From HLUCCA09 sp039822045 (GTDB lineage Bacteria; Pseudomonadota; Alphaproteobacteria; Rhodobacterales; Rhodobacteraceae): a DNA stretch of 64,000 nt. Under the pieces are notes generated by a model. It saw only the letters and a list, made by a program, of their open reading frames with translations. It was not told where the DNA came from and ran no database searches. A program made the translations under genes and the position numbers. The stretch spans positions 248,001-312,000 of the forward strand of contig JBCBMY010000005.1 of assembly GCA_039822045.1 (NCBI GenBank), written 5' to 3'. This document shows, piece by piece, positions 25,700 to 35,545 of the stretch (positions are counted from its first letter, which is position 1; every line of letters starts with the position of its first letter).

Positions 25700-28600
25700 T
25701 CAAGCTCGGAGATTGGAGGACTGAAGCACCGGTGCCCCAGCGCCCCTCCTGCGGGATTGCGCCGCTACGCCGGGGTAGATGAGGATTACGTCAAGAGCCT
25801 CAACGCTCCGCACATTGAGGTCCCACGCGTTGAAGGTGAACGTCGGGCCGCCGTCGGTATCTTCGTCGTAGTTTGCAGCAGCGAACAGTTCGAACGCCGC
25901 GATCTGGTCGGCAACGCCCGGTGCAGCGAACTCGGCCGCCGTCAGATAGATCTCCAGCGTATCGAAACCCACCATGCCCCTGTAGAGATCCGACGCCCCC
26001 GCATTGTCACCCACGACGAAGACGAGCACATCGTCCCCCGCGCCCGCCTGCACCTCGTCCGATCCGGCGACACCCGCCAGGGTGTCTGCCCCGCCGCGTC
26101 CAACAATCACGTCGGCGCCGCCACGGCCGTTGATGGCGTCGGCGTTTCCGCCCCCTTTGACTGTCTCGCCAGCCTCGGAACCATTGACGTCGAAGTCGGG
26201 CACGGCCCCGCCGCTGCCACTCGCTGACACAGACACCACAACGCTAGCGGCGTCCGGGCCTCCGGCACCGTCGGAGGCTGTATAGGTGAACGCATCTTCG
26301 CCTTCGAATCCGGGGGCCGGTGTGTACGTCACACCAGACCCATCGGGAAGAATTTCGACTGATCCGTTGGAAGGGTCCGTGACGTCCGAAATAGTGAGAT
26401 CGTCGCCGTCCGGATCGGTGTCATTTGCCAGAACGTCGATCACGATCGGCAGGCCTTGGATTGCGCTCGCCGCGTCATCCGTGGCCCTCGGCTCATCCTG
26501 CACCGGAGTGACGGTCAGCGAGACCGTTGCCGCGTCGGAGTTGCCGCCGTCCACCGCTTCATAAACGAAACAGTCTGTGCCGAAATAGTCGGCGTCCGGC
26601 GCGAAAGTGAATGTGCCACTCTCGTTGGGCACGACGCTCCAGTGCGACGGGTCGGTTAGGAGCCGCGCGGCAGGAACACCGCCGCTCGCAGCAGAATCAT
26701 TGTCCAAGACGTTGCCGGACATCGACTGGTCCTCTGGCCCGGAATACGAGTCATCCATTGCTGTCGGAGTATCTCCGCCATCGCCGCTGGAAAGCAGGAA
26801 AACTTGGATGTTTTCGACGGCCCTCACACTCCGACCCAATGCGGTCAGGGTGAAGGTCGGGCCTCCGTTCGTTGTCGGATTGTAGTTGGCAGCCAAAAAG
26901 CTCTCGAGCGCAGCAACTTCGGAGGCCACACCTGGTTCTGCAAACTCGTCCTGTGTCAGGTAGAGTTGCAGCGTATCTACGCCGGACATGCCGGTATAGA
27001 AGCCTGTTGCGCCTGAATTGTCGCCGGCCACGTACACCAGCGTGTCGTTGTCAGCGCCGCCTTCCACCGTGTCCGATCCGGCGCCTCCTGCCAGGGTATC
27101 GTCCCCGCTACGGCCAATTACGCGATCTGCACCGCCCCGTCCATTAGCGCTGTCGGCGCTCCCACCTCCCTTTATGGTTTCACCAGCGCTGGAGCCGTTG
27201 ACGTCAAAATCAGGCGCAGTCCCGCCGTTGCCATCCGCCGTCACGGTCACCGTCAAAGTCGCGCTGTCGAACCCTCCTCTCCCTTCGGACACGGTGTACC
27301 TAAAGTCGTCGAAACCAGAGAAATTCGGATCCGGACTGTATGTGATCGTGCCATCAAGGTTGACCCCGACACTACCGTGGTCGCCTTGCGTAACGGACAC
27401 CACCTCCAAGGTGTCTCCGTCGGGATCGACGTCATTCTGCAGCACGGTGATCGCTATCGGCGCGTCTTCGGCTGTAATCGCTGCATCGTTGGCTGCGACT
27501 GGGCGGTTGTTGTCGGGATCTCTCGGCACGTCATCCAGCAGGGCCGCCAACATCTGAGGGTCCCACCCTCCGTTGCCGGAGTAGTCGTACATCGTGTGAA
27601 ACGACCACCAACTCCATGAAATGCCCCCCGCATCAGCCGCCTGACGAACGTCAACTGCCCACTCCGAGCGCTCGTCCACAGGAATCTCGATATAGGCGCC
27701 GAACTCTCACAAGAACACAGGCATATCGCCTTGCTCTTCGCGCCAGGCCGCGAGTCGTGCGAAATCATCCGCGAGACGCGCTAGGTCGGCCTCACTGCCC
27801 CAATCGCGGCCAAACGGTGGGGGATCGTCGACCCAAGGCGCGCCCTGGTGCGTGAACAAAAACGGGTGATAAAAGTGAAGTGTTGGAACGATGTAGTCGT
27901 CGTTCGGGAGTTCGAGCCTTAGTGTGCCGGTGACCGGGGACCAATCGTCGCCGCCCACAAGCACAGCGCGCGTGGGATTGGTCTCTCGTATGACCGCCAA
28001 AACCTCGACCATGGCCTGATCGACAAGTTCACCCTCAAAATTGCCGTTGGGCTCGTTGAAGACCTCGAAATAGACGTTCGAGGGCATGTCGGCGAAGCGC
28101 GTAGCGATCTGACCCGAGAGTTGCTTTAGAAGTGGAAGCTTCTCGACAGGATCGCTGTTCATTGAAAGGAAGTGATGGGTATTGACGACCACGTTGAGAT
28201 TGCGATCCAGCGCCCACCCGATAACCTCTTCCACGCGCGTGAAGAATGCTGGGTCGATTTCGCCGTTGTTATGATTGCTCGACCAGCGAACTGGGAGACG
28301 AATAGTATCGAAACCCGTGTCGGCGACTTCCAGAAGGTGATATTCTTCAATGACGTAGTCCCATTCGCCTTCGTCAGGCGCGTCCAGGGCGCTGCCGAGG
28401 TTGATGGCCCGCTGAACCTCGAATTCGAGAACAGGCGCATCCCGACCAATTGCCAGAATAAAGTCATCGTTAACCGAGCTGGAGCCGTCACAGGCTGTGA
28501 CCCGGATGTCCAGCGTGCCGTCGAACTCGGCGGGTGCAGTGCCGCGGAACATGGTTCCGTCGAACGTCAGCCAACCGGGCAGGACATCGCCTGACGAGAG

Positions 28601-28870
28601 AGACGCACTTAGGCTGGGTACATCGCCATCTGGATCCCCGAACGTATCGGGGTGAAGCCGAAAGGCGAAAGGATCGCCTGGCAAGCGCGCTCGATCCACG
28701 ATTGGTTCCAGGATGGTCGGCGACTGAAGCGCCCAGCCCGCAGCAAGCTGCTGGCCGTTTGACGCGAGCGAGGGCTGCCCATCAATTGCTTCAGGCATCG
28801 ATAGGGCCTCTTGCCCCACCGCTTGCCTCGCTATGCCGAACAACCCCGCGAAACAAGCATTTTGATTCAT
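25700..28870 (-). pseudogene. Glycoside hydrolase family 5 / cadherin-like / RTX protein, interrupted by one TGA
   Basis: One frame of 1056 codons runs from the ATG at 28870 (GAGG upstream) to 25700 and is broken only at codon 388 (TGA, 27709-27707). N-terminal order: a putative Ig-like domain (about 35-130), then a GH5 TIM barrel with IRLPVRWSSNHN, NVVVNTHHF and FEVFNEPNG (acid/base Glu). At the stop the frame reads PVFL-TGA-EFGAYIEIPVDERSEW, where PVFLGEFG is expected; the nucleophile Glu is the next codon. After it come cadherin/Ig-like repeats (NDVDPDGDTLEVV, NDTDPDGDDLTI), and two RTX modules (DFDVNGSSAGETIKGGG and a near copy). The likely ancestor is a type I-secreted beta-glycanase. 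As it stands only a 387-residue truncated barrel is made, unless the TGA is read through or is a sequence error. Confidence 0.88.
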
Positions 28871-29473
28871 TACCTCGGCCGTTCCGTTGTGTCCCGAGTT
28901 GGGCCTTCAGGACATAGAGGAATGCTTGGAGACTACCTTTCTGCGACATGAGCCCCCGTACTTGCACGCGAACGGACGGCCTGGACCGGCAACGCCGCGT
29001 CGCTACCAACAACCGAACCGCTCCATCCAATGGGAGTGATGCGCAGTGATCGCTCTTGTTGCGGTAGAAACATCCGTGGCGGGTGCCGTTTACGTATCCT
29101 TGTTGGTGCTGTCGAAGCTCTTGCACGGCCCTGCCAGATCAACTGGTTGGCCGTCGCTGAACCTAGAACGTGCAAGTGGCTTGCGGACCAACCAGGCGTT
29201 GGGTCCAACGCCGCGTCGACCGTAGAAGATAATGGTGTCTCGGCGGAGCAGTCCGTCGTCCGCCGACGTGCAACGCGACAACGACCCGCCGCCTGTCCGT
29301 CGCCAATCTTGCAGTCACACCCTGCTTGGTCGATTTCGGCGAGACTGGGCTTCCATGCCGTCCGGCACCGGCCGCCGATGCACACTCGCCGGCGATCCCG
29401 TACCGTCGCCATACAAGAAGACGTCACTAGATGATCAGTCTGAATGTACGACTATCCGGCATGGAAGTAACTG
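28871..29473. other. Gene-free stretch before the two-component system
   Basis: About 600 bases. Open frames on both strands have no family features and unlikely composition. It presumably contains promoters for the hydrolase gene and for the response regulator. Confidence 0.5.
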
Positions 29474-30151
29474 ATGCGAACGCTGCTCGTGGAGGATCAT
29501 CCGTCGCTCGCCGAGGCAATCGCCGGCGGGCTCATCAGAGCGGGTTTCGTCGTCGACGTCGCTGGGACAGTGTCGGAAGCCCGTGAGGCCGTTGCGCTGT
29601 CCCGATACGATCTGGCGATACTTGATCTCGGCTTACCAGATGGCAGCGGCTTAGACCTGCTGAGCGAGTGGCAAGCGAGAGGAGCCTTTCCAACGATTAT
29701 CATGACGGCACGCGGAGCCTTGGGTGACAGAATCGCCGGATTGGACAGTGGTGCCGACGACTACATCGTGAAGCCCGTCGAAATTCCGGAAATCGTGGCC
29801 CGCTGTCGCGCTATCCTTCGCCGCCCGGGCAACAGGGAAAGCGTCGTTCTGACCGCCGGTTGCCTTCGCCTTGACACGAGCAACAGAGAGGCCCGGTGCA
29901 GAGATCTGCCGCTGCCCCTTGGCAGGCGCGAGATCAGCCTGTTGGAGGTGCTAATTCGGCGCCAGGGCCGGGTCGTTCAACGTATGGCGCTGGTAGACGC
30001 CCTCTACGATCGGGACACGGAGGTCACGCCAAATGCCGTCGACGCCGCAGTCTCGCGCCTCCGGCGCGGGCTCGTCGAAGCAGGCGCCGATGTGAGCTTG
30101 AAAACGATCCGAGGCGTCGGATGGATGCTGAGTGTCGGCGGCGAGACATGA
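29474..30151 (+). CDS. OmpR/PhoB-family response regulator
   Basis: A 225-residue protein. The receiver domain (1-115) has acidic pocket LLVEDHP, phosphoacceptor Asp in LAILDLGLPDGSG, switch Thr in IIMTARG and Lys in YIVKPVE. The C-terminal winged helix (about 125-222) has LPLGRREISLLEVLI, AVSRLRRGL and IRGVGWML. It resembles the QseB/TctD group. GGAAG lies six bases before the ATG. The stop overlaps the kinase ATG (ATGA), so the pair is cotranslated. The target genes are unknown; the RTX gene downstream is a candidate. Confidence 0.93.
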   Translation: MRTLLVEDHPSLAEAIAGGLIRAGFVVDVAGTVSEAREAVALSRYDLAILDLGLPDGSGLDLLSEWQARGAFPTIIMTARGALGDRIAGLDSGADDYIVKPVEIPEIVARCRAILRRPGNRESVVLTAGCLRLDTSNREARCRDLPLPLGRREISLLEVLIRRQGRVVQRMALVDALYDRDTEVTPNAVDAAVSRLRRGLVEAGADVSLKTIRGVGWMLSVGGET

Positions 30152-31503
30152 CGAAGCAATCGAGGCGCCGCCGGGGCCTGCAGTCGATTCTATCGACACA
30201 GCTGTTGGTCATCGCCGCTGCGGTGATCCTGGCGAACATCGTGTTGGTCGCGATTTTCGATGCGTCGGACCGGAGTACTCTGTCTATCGATCTTGCGCGT
30301 CGAGAGTTGCTGCGCTTGGAGGATGCGTTTCTGGCGGGGGACGATCCGGACGCCCTCTTCGACAGGACAGATGGGATCTACGACGAACACCCGACGTCCT
30401 ATGCGTTTGCAGTTCTGGGGCCCGATGGTACTGTTCTCAAAGGAAAAAATCTTGAGATCATTTCGGAGGACCTCTTACGGCCGGGCGTACTTCCTAGGGA
30501 CTGGGTCGCCTGGCCGAGTGGCCAGGACACGATGCCCGTTGTCGCGTCTCGGGGCGTGCTTGAATCTAACCCGGCTGTTCGCATCGTGTTCCTGATGGCG
30601 AGCGACCCTGCAAACCTGCGGGTCGGCGAGATTTTCGATGAGTTCAAGGGGCACGTCTGGCTGCCGCTCCTTCCGATTGCAATGCTCCTTATTGGCGGCA
30701 CCCTGCTGATTATCCGGCGGGCCCTGCGCCCAGTGTCTGACGCTGCGGAATGGGCTCGCGCAATCCAACCCGGCAAAGCGCTGCCGCCGCTCGATTTGTC
30801 GGCGGCGCCTGCCGAGGTCGACGATTTGACCGAGGCCGTGCGCCGTAGCATCGAACGGCTGGACGCTGAACTCATCGCCGAGCAGCGACGAGCAGCAGAG
30901 GCGGCACATGCGCTGCGCACGCCGGTCGCGGTTCTCGTCGCGCGCCTGGACGAGCTGCCACCAGACCCCAAGTTCGACACGCTACGGCACGACGTGCGCA
31001 CACTCTCCCGGACAACCACGCAGTTTCTGTCATCGTCAGGGGCGGATCGCCTGGAACTCCCAGACGATGCCGTCGCGGATCTGGCCACCGTGGCCGAGCG
31101 CGTTGTGGGCGAGTTGTTTCCGATTGCGGAGGCGCGGGGACAAGAGATCGTTTTGTCCGGGAACGACGAACCTCGCCCCGTCCATGGAGCGGAAGACGCT
31201 ATTGCTCTAGCCCTGACAAACGTCATCGAGAACGCGCTGCATCACGGCGGGTCAGGACCGGTCGAGGTGTCGGTCGACCCGGACTCAGTCTTGTCAGTGC
31301 GTGACCACGGTCGTGGGCTACCTGATCCTAGCGAGTGCGACTTGTTCGAACCCTTTCAGCGCGGTCCGGGGGCACTGCGCGGCGGCGCTGGTCTTGGCCT
31401 TGCCATCGTGAAGCGCATCCAAAGGGCGCATGGCGGAGCCGTCACTGCCACCAACGCACCGGACGGCGGCGCCCTCTTCAAGCTCACGTACCGTCCGATC
31501 TGA
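30148..31503 (+). CDS. Membrane sensor histidine kinase
   Basis: A 451-residue partner of the preceding response regulator. Membrane helices lie at about 17-37 (LLVIAAAVILANIVLVAIF) and about 168-188 (LPLLPIAMLLIGGTLLII), with a 130-residue periplasmic sensor between them. A HAMP-like segment is followed by the H-box AAHALRTPVAVL, the N-box LTNVIENALHHGG, G1 VRDHGRGLPDP and G2 GAGLGLAIVKRI. The ATG at 30148 is chosen for the ATGA overlap. The ligand of the sensor domain is unknown. Confidence 0.93.
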   Translation: MTKQSRRRRGLQSILSTQLLVIAAAVILANIVLVAIFDASDRSTLSIDLARRELLRLEDAFLAGDDPDALFDRTDGIYDEHPTSYAFAVLGPDGTVLKGKNLEIISEDLLRPGVLPRDWVAWPSGQDTMPVVASRGVLESNPAVRIVFLMASDPANLRVGEIFDEFKGHVWLPLLPIAMLLIGGTLLIIRRALRPVSDAAEWARAIQPGKALPPLDLSAAPAEVDDLTEAVRRSIERLDAELIAEQRRAAEAAHALRTPVAVLVARLDELPPDPKFDTLRHDVRTLSRTTTQFLSSSGADRLELPDDAVADLATVAERVVGELFPIAEARGQEIVLSGNDEPRPVHGAEDAIALALTNVIENALHHGGSGPVEVSVDPDSVLSVRDHGRGLPDPSECDLFEPFQRGPGALRGGAGLGLAIVKRIQRAHGGAVTATNAPDGGALFKLTYRPI

Positions 31504-31604
31504 AACCCATCGCCTCGTCAGAGTCCGGTCAGGGAAGATGGTCATTTGTCGCGGCATGAACCGGCGAAACGATTCGCGCGGCATTCCTTCCAGGAGCTGG
31601 TGAC

Positions 31605-32630
31605 ATGGACATCTACGGAACCAATGGCAACGACACTCTGACGGGATCTGGGAGCCGAGACGAAATCGTCGGGCGGGCAGGAAACGACATCCTCTTTGGC
31701 CTGTCGGGCAATGATGAACTGTATGGCGGGTCGGGCAACGACACGCTCGACGGCGGCGCCGACAACGATGAGCTGTACGGCGGCTCTGGGGCGGACACGT
31801 TCATCTATAGCGAGGGTCGGGACTCGATCGACGGGTTTTCGGGCGAGGATGAAATTGTGCTCGATGCGTCGACGGGCGTATCCGATTTCTCTTCGCTCTT
31901 GGCGCTTGCGCGGACAGTGGACGGCGGTGACAGTACTCTATTCGACTTTGGGGGCGGCAACACGCTGCTTCTGGAGGATGTCCGCGTCGGTCAACTGACT
32001 GCCGACCAGTTCGGGTTCGCAGCCAGCGCTCCGCATACACCTCCACCGGCTTCCCACGGTGCAACCGAAGGCAACGATACGTTGACTGGCACCAGCGGCA
32101 TGGATGACATCGACGGTCTGGCCGGCAACGACGTCATTCGGGGTCTTGGCGGAAACGACGACCTCAACGGCGGTGCGGGCAAAGATCGCTTGTTCGGTCA
32201 GGGCGGGAGCGATGATCTTGACGGCGGCAAGGGCAACGATCGCCTCTCCGGCGGTGGCGGAAACGATGATCTCGACGGTGGGAACGGCAGCGATCGGCTC
32301 CAAGGCGGCGGCGGGCGCGACGACCTGAGCGGCGGCCGGGGCAACGACACGCTCGACGGCGGCAACGGCAACGACACGCTCGAAGGCGGCTTTGGTGCCG
32401 ACACGTTCGTCTTTGGCCGTGGGCGCGACGTTGTGGAGGATTTCGGAGACGCGGACGTTATCCAGCTCACCGGATCCCTTAGTGTGTCGAGTTTTGCCGA
32501 CGTGCTCGACCGCGCCTCGGTCGCGGGCGGCGGTGATGATGTGCTCATCGAATTCGGCTCGGGCAACACACTGCGTCTCGAAGACGTACTCCTTGCCTCC
32601 TTGACGGATGAGGACTTCGTCTTCGTGTAG
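31605..32630 (+). CDS. RTX calcium-binding protein, probably type I-secreted
   Basis: A 341-residue acidic protein without an N-terminal signal. Two modules share the layout RTX nonapeptides, then an RxxFxxG-like FIYSEGRDSIDGFSGEDEI or FVFGRGRDVVEDFGDADVI strand, then a beta domain ending LLLEDVRVGQLTADQFGF or LRLEDVLLASLTDEDFVF. The second module has about ten nonapeptides. The C-terminal EDVLLASLTDEDFVFV is typical of type I secretion substrates. It lies about 100 bases after the histidine kinase gene in the same direction and could be its target. Function beyond calcium-dependent folding is unknown. Confidence 0.85.
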   Translation: MDIYGTNGNDTLTGSGSRDEIVGRAGNDILFGLSGNDELYGGSGNDTLDGGADNDELYGGSGADTFIYSEGRDSIDGFSGEDEIVLDASTGVSDFSSLLALARTVDGGDSTLFDFGGGNTLLLEDVRVGQLTADQFGFAASAPHTPPPASHGATEGNDTLTGTSGMDDIDGLAGNDVIRGLGGNDDLNGGAGKDRLFGQGGSDDLDGGKGNDRLSGGGGNDDLDGGNGSDRLQGGGGRDDLSGGRGNDTLDGGNGNDTLEGGFGADTFVFGRGRDVVEDFGDADVIQLTGSLSVSSFADVLDRASVAGGGDDVLIEFGSGNTLRLEDVLLASLTDEDFVFV

Positions 32631-32637
32631 TAGCTGG

Positions 32638-32668
32638 ATCCCTGCCACCGACGTCGCCGGGATCTTTA
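32638..32668 (+). terminator. Possible terminator after the RTX gene
   Basis: GATCCC (32638-32643) pairs with GGGATC (32660-32665), followed by TTTA. The stem is short, so confidence is low. Confidence 0.35.
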
Positions 32669-33450
32669 GCCTTCAGTCATAGGTGACGGCTCACCCCAAC
32701 GAGACCTCTTTCGCCAACCTGTCGTCATTGACAAGGTCCACCCGTAACCTCGGTTTCGCCGAAAAGGAATGTCCTTGCCCAAGGAGGCACACAAGTCCGA
32801 GGAACTGGTCGCGCAGCTTCGCCGGATAGTCGTGACGATGGTGCAAGGGATGCAGCAATCGGCGACGATCCGGTTGACGACGTTTGCCACAAGGCAGGCT
32901 GCGCGGCTCAACGTATGATCCCTAGAGGGGGGTAGATTGTGCTCGCGGCCAAGCTAACCTGCGGGCAAGGTGGCAATCGTCTATCTCACGCGCCGACCGC
33001 GTCTCGCGTCCGATGAAGCGCGCAGATTACTGGGCTTCTGCGGAAAATCAGTGTTGGCCCCGAGGCTCAAGGGCGGAAAGAACATTGCAATGAAGATCCT
33101 GCCTCACGGGTACCAGCAGACAATCACTTTCTACCGAGACGTTCCTGGCCTTGACGGGGTTGGAGGGCCGTCAGCGCACGCGATAGGGTTCAAGGTCGCC
33201 GCCAACATTCCCTGGATCGACAAGGTAGCTGCGCTGCAGCGCACGATTGACAGTTGAGTGTCTCCGCCGGGAGCTTCACGGCGCTTGCTCCGCTCAACGC
33301 ACTTGGGGCATCGCTGCCCTGGCGTCAACTCAGGCGCCGACTCGTTGGTTCCGTGCTTGAGCGGCGTGGCCCATGCGCAAACGCACTCAATGTCGGCACT
33401 AAGGCTTTCAAGCTTTCCACTCGGGCCACAAGAAGAGCATCGGCATTCAG
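32669..33450. other. Gene-poor stretch with a gene fragment
   Basis: About 780 bases between the RTX gene and the iron operon. Apart from the glyoxalase-like fragment at 33090-33257, I see no gene, RNA or repeat. Confidence 0.5.
33090..33257 (+). pseudogene. Fragment resembling the start of a VOC/glyoxalase-family protein
   Basis: The 55-residue frame begins MKILPHGYQQTITFYRDVPG, and the TITFYRDVPGL block is the hallmark helix of vicinal-oxygen-chelate proteins. AHAIGFKVAANIPWID follows, after which the frame ends. A complete member would be over 110 residues. It is probably a truncated remnant. Confidence 0.4.
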
Positions 33451-34530
33451 CTAGCCACTCTCCAATTCGATGAGGTGATTGTCCCATCCGTGATCCGCGA
33501 GCTCAATGGACACGCCATCCTGGGTGCGGAAGAGCGCGCCCGTGCCGGATGTGAACAAAAGAGCTGCGCGATCTGCGGCGACGCCAGAGACGTCTTCCAG
33601 GCGTATGACGTTCGACGTATGGCCGCCCTCTACGTCGAAGATCAGCGCGATGCCGCCCCGCGGCGCGGTGATCGCCACTGCCCTTCCGTCCCCTCTGAAG
33701 GCGACGCTTCCCGCATAGCCGACGCAATCTCTATGAAGCCCGGTGTTCGGGCTAAGGTGCCGCACCGTCCGGCCCATTGTGTGCAGCCCCAAGAGCGGCG
33801 GAGCGTCCGAGAGCGCCCCCTGCCACTGAGTGGCATAGGCGACAAGGCCGTCGGCGCGTACCGAAAGATGGCGGATTGAGTTTTGGTTGTGATCTCGCGG
33901 CGGTTCCACCTGATCGAGGATATCACCCTCGAAGCTGAGGTAGCTTAGGTTGGGGCGCATCGTCGGCAGATTGAGCTTGGTGCGGCCGCTGTCGGGGTGG
34001 GTCTCAATTCCGCCATTCGCCACTACCAGGATATCTTTGCCTGGAAGGATCCGCACGTCGTGTGGGCCGGTACCGCCCGAGGCAATCTCTCCTACGCGGG
34101 AATATCGGCGCGTCGCATCCCAGACGCCGATACGTCCCGCGGCCATCTCAAAGTCGTTCTCGGTCGTGAAGAGCAGGTGCCCATCCTGCGAGAATGCGCC
34201 GTGGCCATAGAAGTGCCGGCCGGCCGGAGCCGCAAGGTGGGCGAGCACATCGCCGTTTCGACAGTCCAGCACGAGCGCAAAGGTGCCAGGGCGGCGAGCA
34301 AAGGCGATCGCTTCGGGTCGCGTTGGATGGGCCGCAGCCGCGTGGCCACGATCGGGGAGCGGGATCGAGAAGAGCATCCCCTGCTCAGCGCCAAGCCCAC
34401 AGAGTACATAACGACCATCCGCCCGGCGAGCGGCTGCAAGGTGTGTTGGCGCGCCGGCATCGGCCCAACTCGCGGCGGGGGCCACACCGCTGGCCAGAAT
34501 GCCGCACAGGAACGACCGCCGGCTCGTCAT
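33451..34530 (-). CDS. DUF1513 protein, Tat-exported beta-propeller-like
   Basis: A 359-residue protein with a twin-arginine signal (TSRRSFLCGILASGVAPAASWA). The ATG at 34530 has GGAGAC upstream and is two bases from the previous stop. The mature part has repeated propeller-like blades (GRYVLCGLG, HGAFSQDGHLLFTTENDFE, GTGPHDVRILPGKDILVVANGG, LNLPTMRPNLSYL) as in the DUF1513 family. This family is regularly encoded with imelysins and DUF1111 proteins in iron-responsive clusters. It is the last gene of the operon. Its biochemical role is not known. Confidence 0.88.
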   Translation of the reverse strand: MTSRRSFLCGILASGVAPAASWADAGAPTHLAAARRADGRYVLCGLGAEQGMLFSIPLPDRGHAAAAHPTRPEAIAFARRPGTFALVLDCRNGDVLAHLAAPAGRHFYGHGAFSQDGHLLFTTENDFEMAAGRIGVWDATRRYSRVGEIASGGTGPHDVRILPGKDILVVANGGIETHPDSGRTKLNLPTMRPNLSYLSFEGDILDQVEPPRDHNQNSIRHLSVRADGLVAYATQWQGALSDAPPLLGLHTMGRTVRHLSPNTGLHRDCVGYAGSVAFRGDGRAVAITAPRGGIALIFDVEGGHTSNVIRLEDVSGVAADRAALLFTSGTGALFRTQDGVSIELADHGWDNHLIELESG

Positions 34531-34531
34531 C

Positions 34532-35545
34532 TCAGTCTCCGTCGAGGGAATTGAACCCGGCGGCGACACCGAGGGTGGGCGCGATAATCTCAGCCGTCGC
34601 CTCGCGGATTTCATTGACGCGCTGCTGCAGCACTTCAACGCGGAGCCGACCCATCGGATCGGCGACGCTCGCGAAGACCGGATCGTCGACCCTATCAGAT
34701 TGTGCGAACGCGCGCTCGAAGGCTCCGTCGATCACATCAGCCCCCTCCGGCGTCAGCGTTGCAAGGCGCGCGGCGAGATCGCGCGCCGCTTCAAGTGACA
34801 ACACAACGTGATGCAGAGACCGCCCGGACCGACGGACCTCAGCGCGGTTGGGGCGCGGCCGATCGAAGGTCCCGAGGGGCCGACCAAGGCGGGCTTCGGA
34901 GGTTACTTGGAGGCCCGTCGCAAGGGCGGTGTAGATGGCACGAAGTGCTTCGTCGGTGTCACGATAGGGCCCGTCCGCGCTCGGCGACTGCATCGCCTCG
35001 GCGTGAGACAACTGCCAGTCCGACAGGATCGCATCCGCCGTGCGATCAATGTCCACCGCCACGGCCCGGATGAGGCGACAGCGATATGCCTCGTCCTCAC
35101 TGCCGGTGAACTGTGGATCGTAGAGCAGGAACTCCATCGCATAGAAACCACGCGCGGCAATGGACTCCGTTGCAAAGGCGTCAGGGTCGTCGACGATCGG
35201 ATCAGCGCTCGACATTAGCCCGGCGAGCGCCTTTGGCGTGGCGCCCCGCGTGTCGGGCCAAAAAGCCAAACCAAAGGCTCGATTGTCCGTCTCGGAAGGG
35301 CCGAAGCGCAGATGGCCTACCCCCAGCCACGCATCAAATGTTTCGCCGTAGGCTGCCCTGAGATCCGACGATGCGGGATCGCAGTCGTCCGCTGCCAGTG
35401 CGTTCAGTTCTGTTGTCTCAGCTGCCAAGCGCTCGAAGCCCGGCAGGATATGTCCGCTAACCACATCACGGACGATCTGTTCCTTTGACTGTCCAAAGAC
35501 GGCGTTCGGTATGAGGAGCAGCAGGCAAAGGGTAGCGGCACGCAT
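34532..35545 (-). CDS. Imelysin-family periplasmic protein (second copy)
   Basis: A 337-residue exported protein with a signal peptide (1-18, LCLLLLIPNAVFG). The imelysin/M75 fold is indicated by HILPGFERLA, WLGVGHLRFGPSE and RGFYAMEFLLYDP. In the last motif the usual GxHxxE reads GFYAME, so the His is lost and only the Glu kept. Such proteins bind iron or haem-related ligands at the outer membrane or periplasm rather than acting as proteases. Its ATG shares a base with the preceding stop (TGATG), indicating translational coupling with the di-heme protein. Confidence 0.85.
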   Translation of the reverse strand: MRAATLCLLLLIPNAVFGQSKEQIVRDVVSGHILPGFERLAAETTELNALAADDCDPASSDLRAAYGETFDAWLGVGHLRFGPSETDNRAFGLAFWPDTRGATPKALAGLMSSADPIVDDPDAFATESIAARGFYAMEFLLYDPQFTGSEDEAYRCRLIRAVAVDIDRTADAILSDWQLSHAEAMQSPSADGPYRDTDEALRAIYTALATGLQVTSEARLGRPLGTFDRPRPNRAEVRRSGRSLHHVVLSLEAARDLAARLATLTPEGADVIDGAFERAFAQSDRVDDPVFASVADPMGRLRVEVLQQRVNEIREATAEIIAPTLGVAAGFNSLDGD

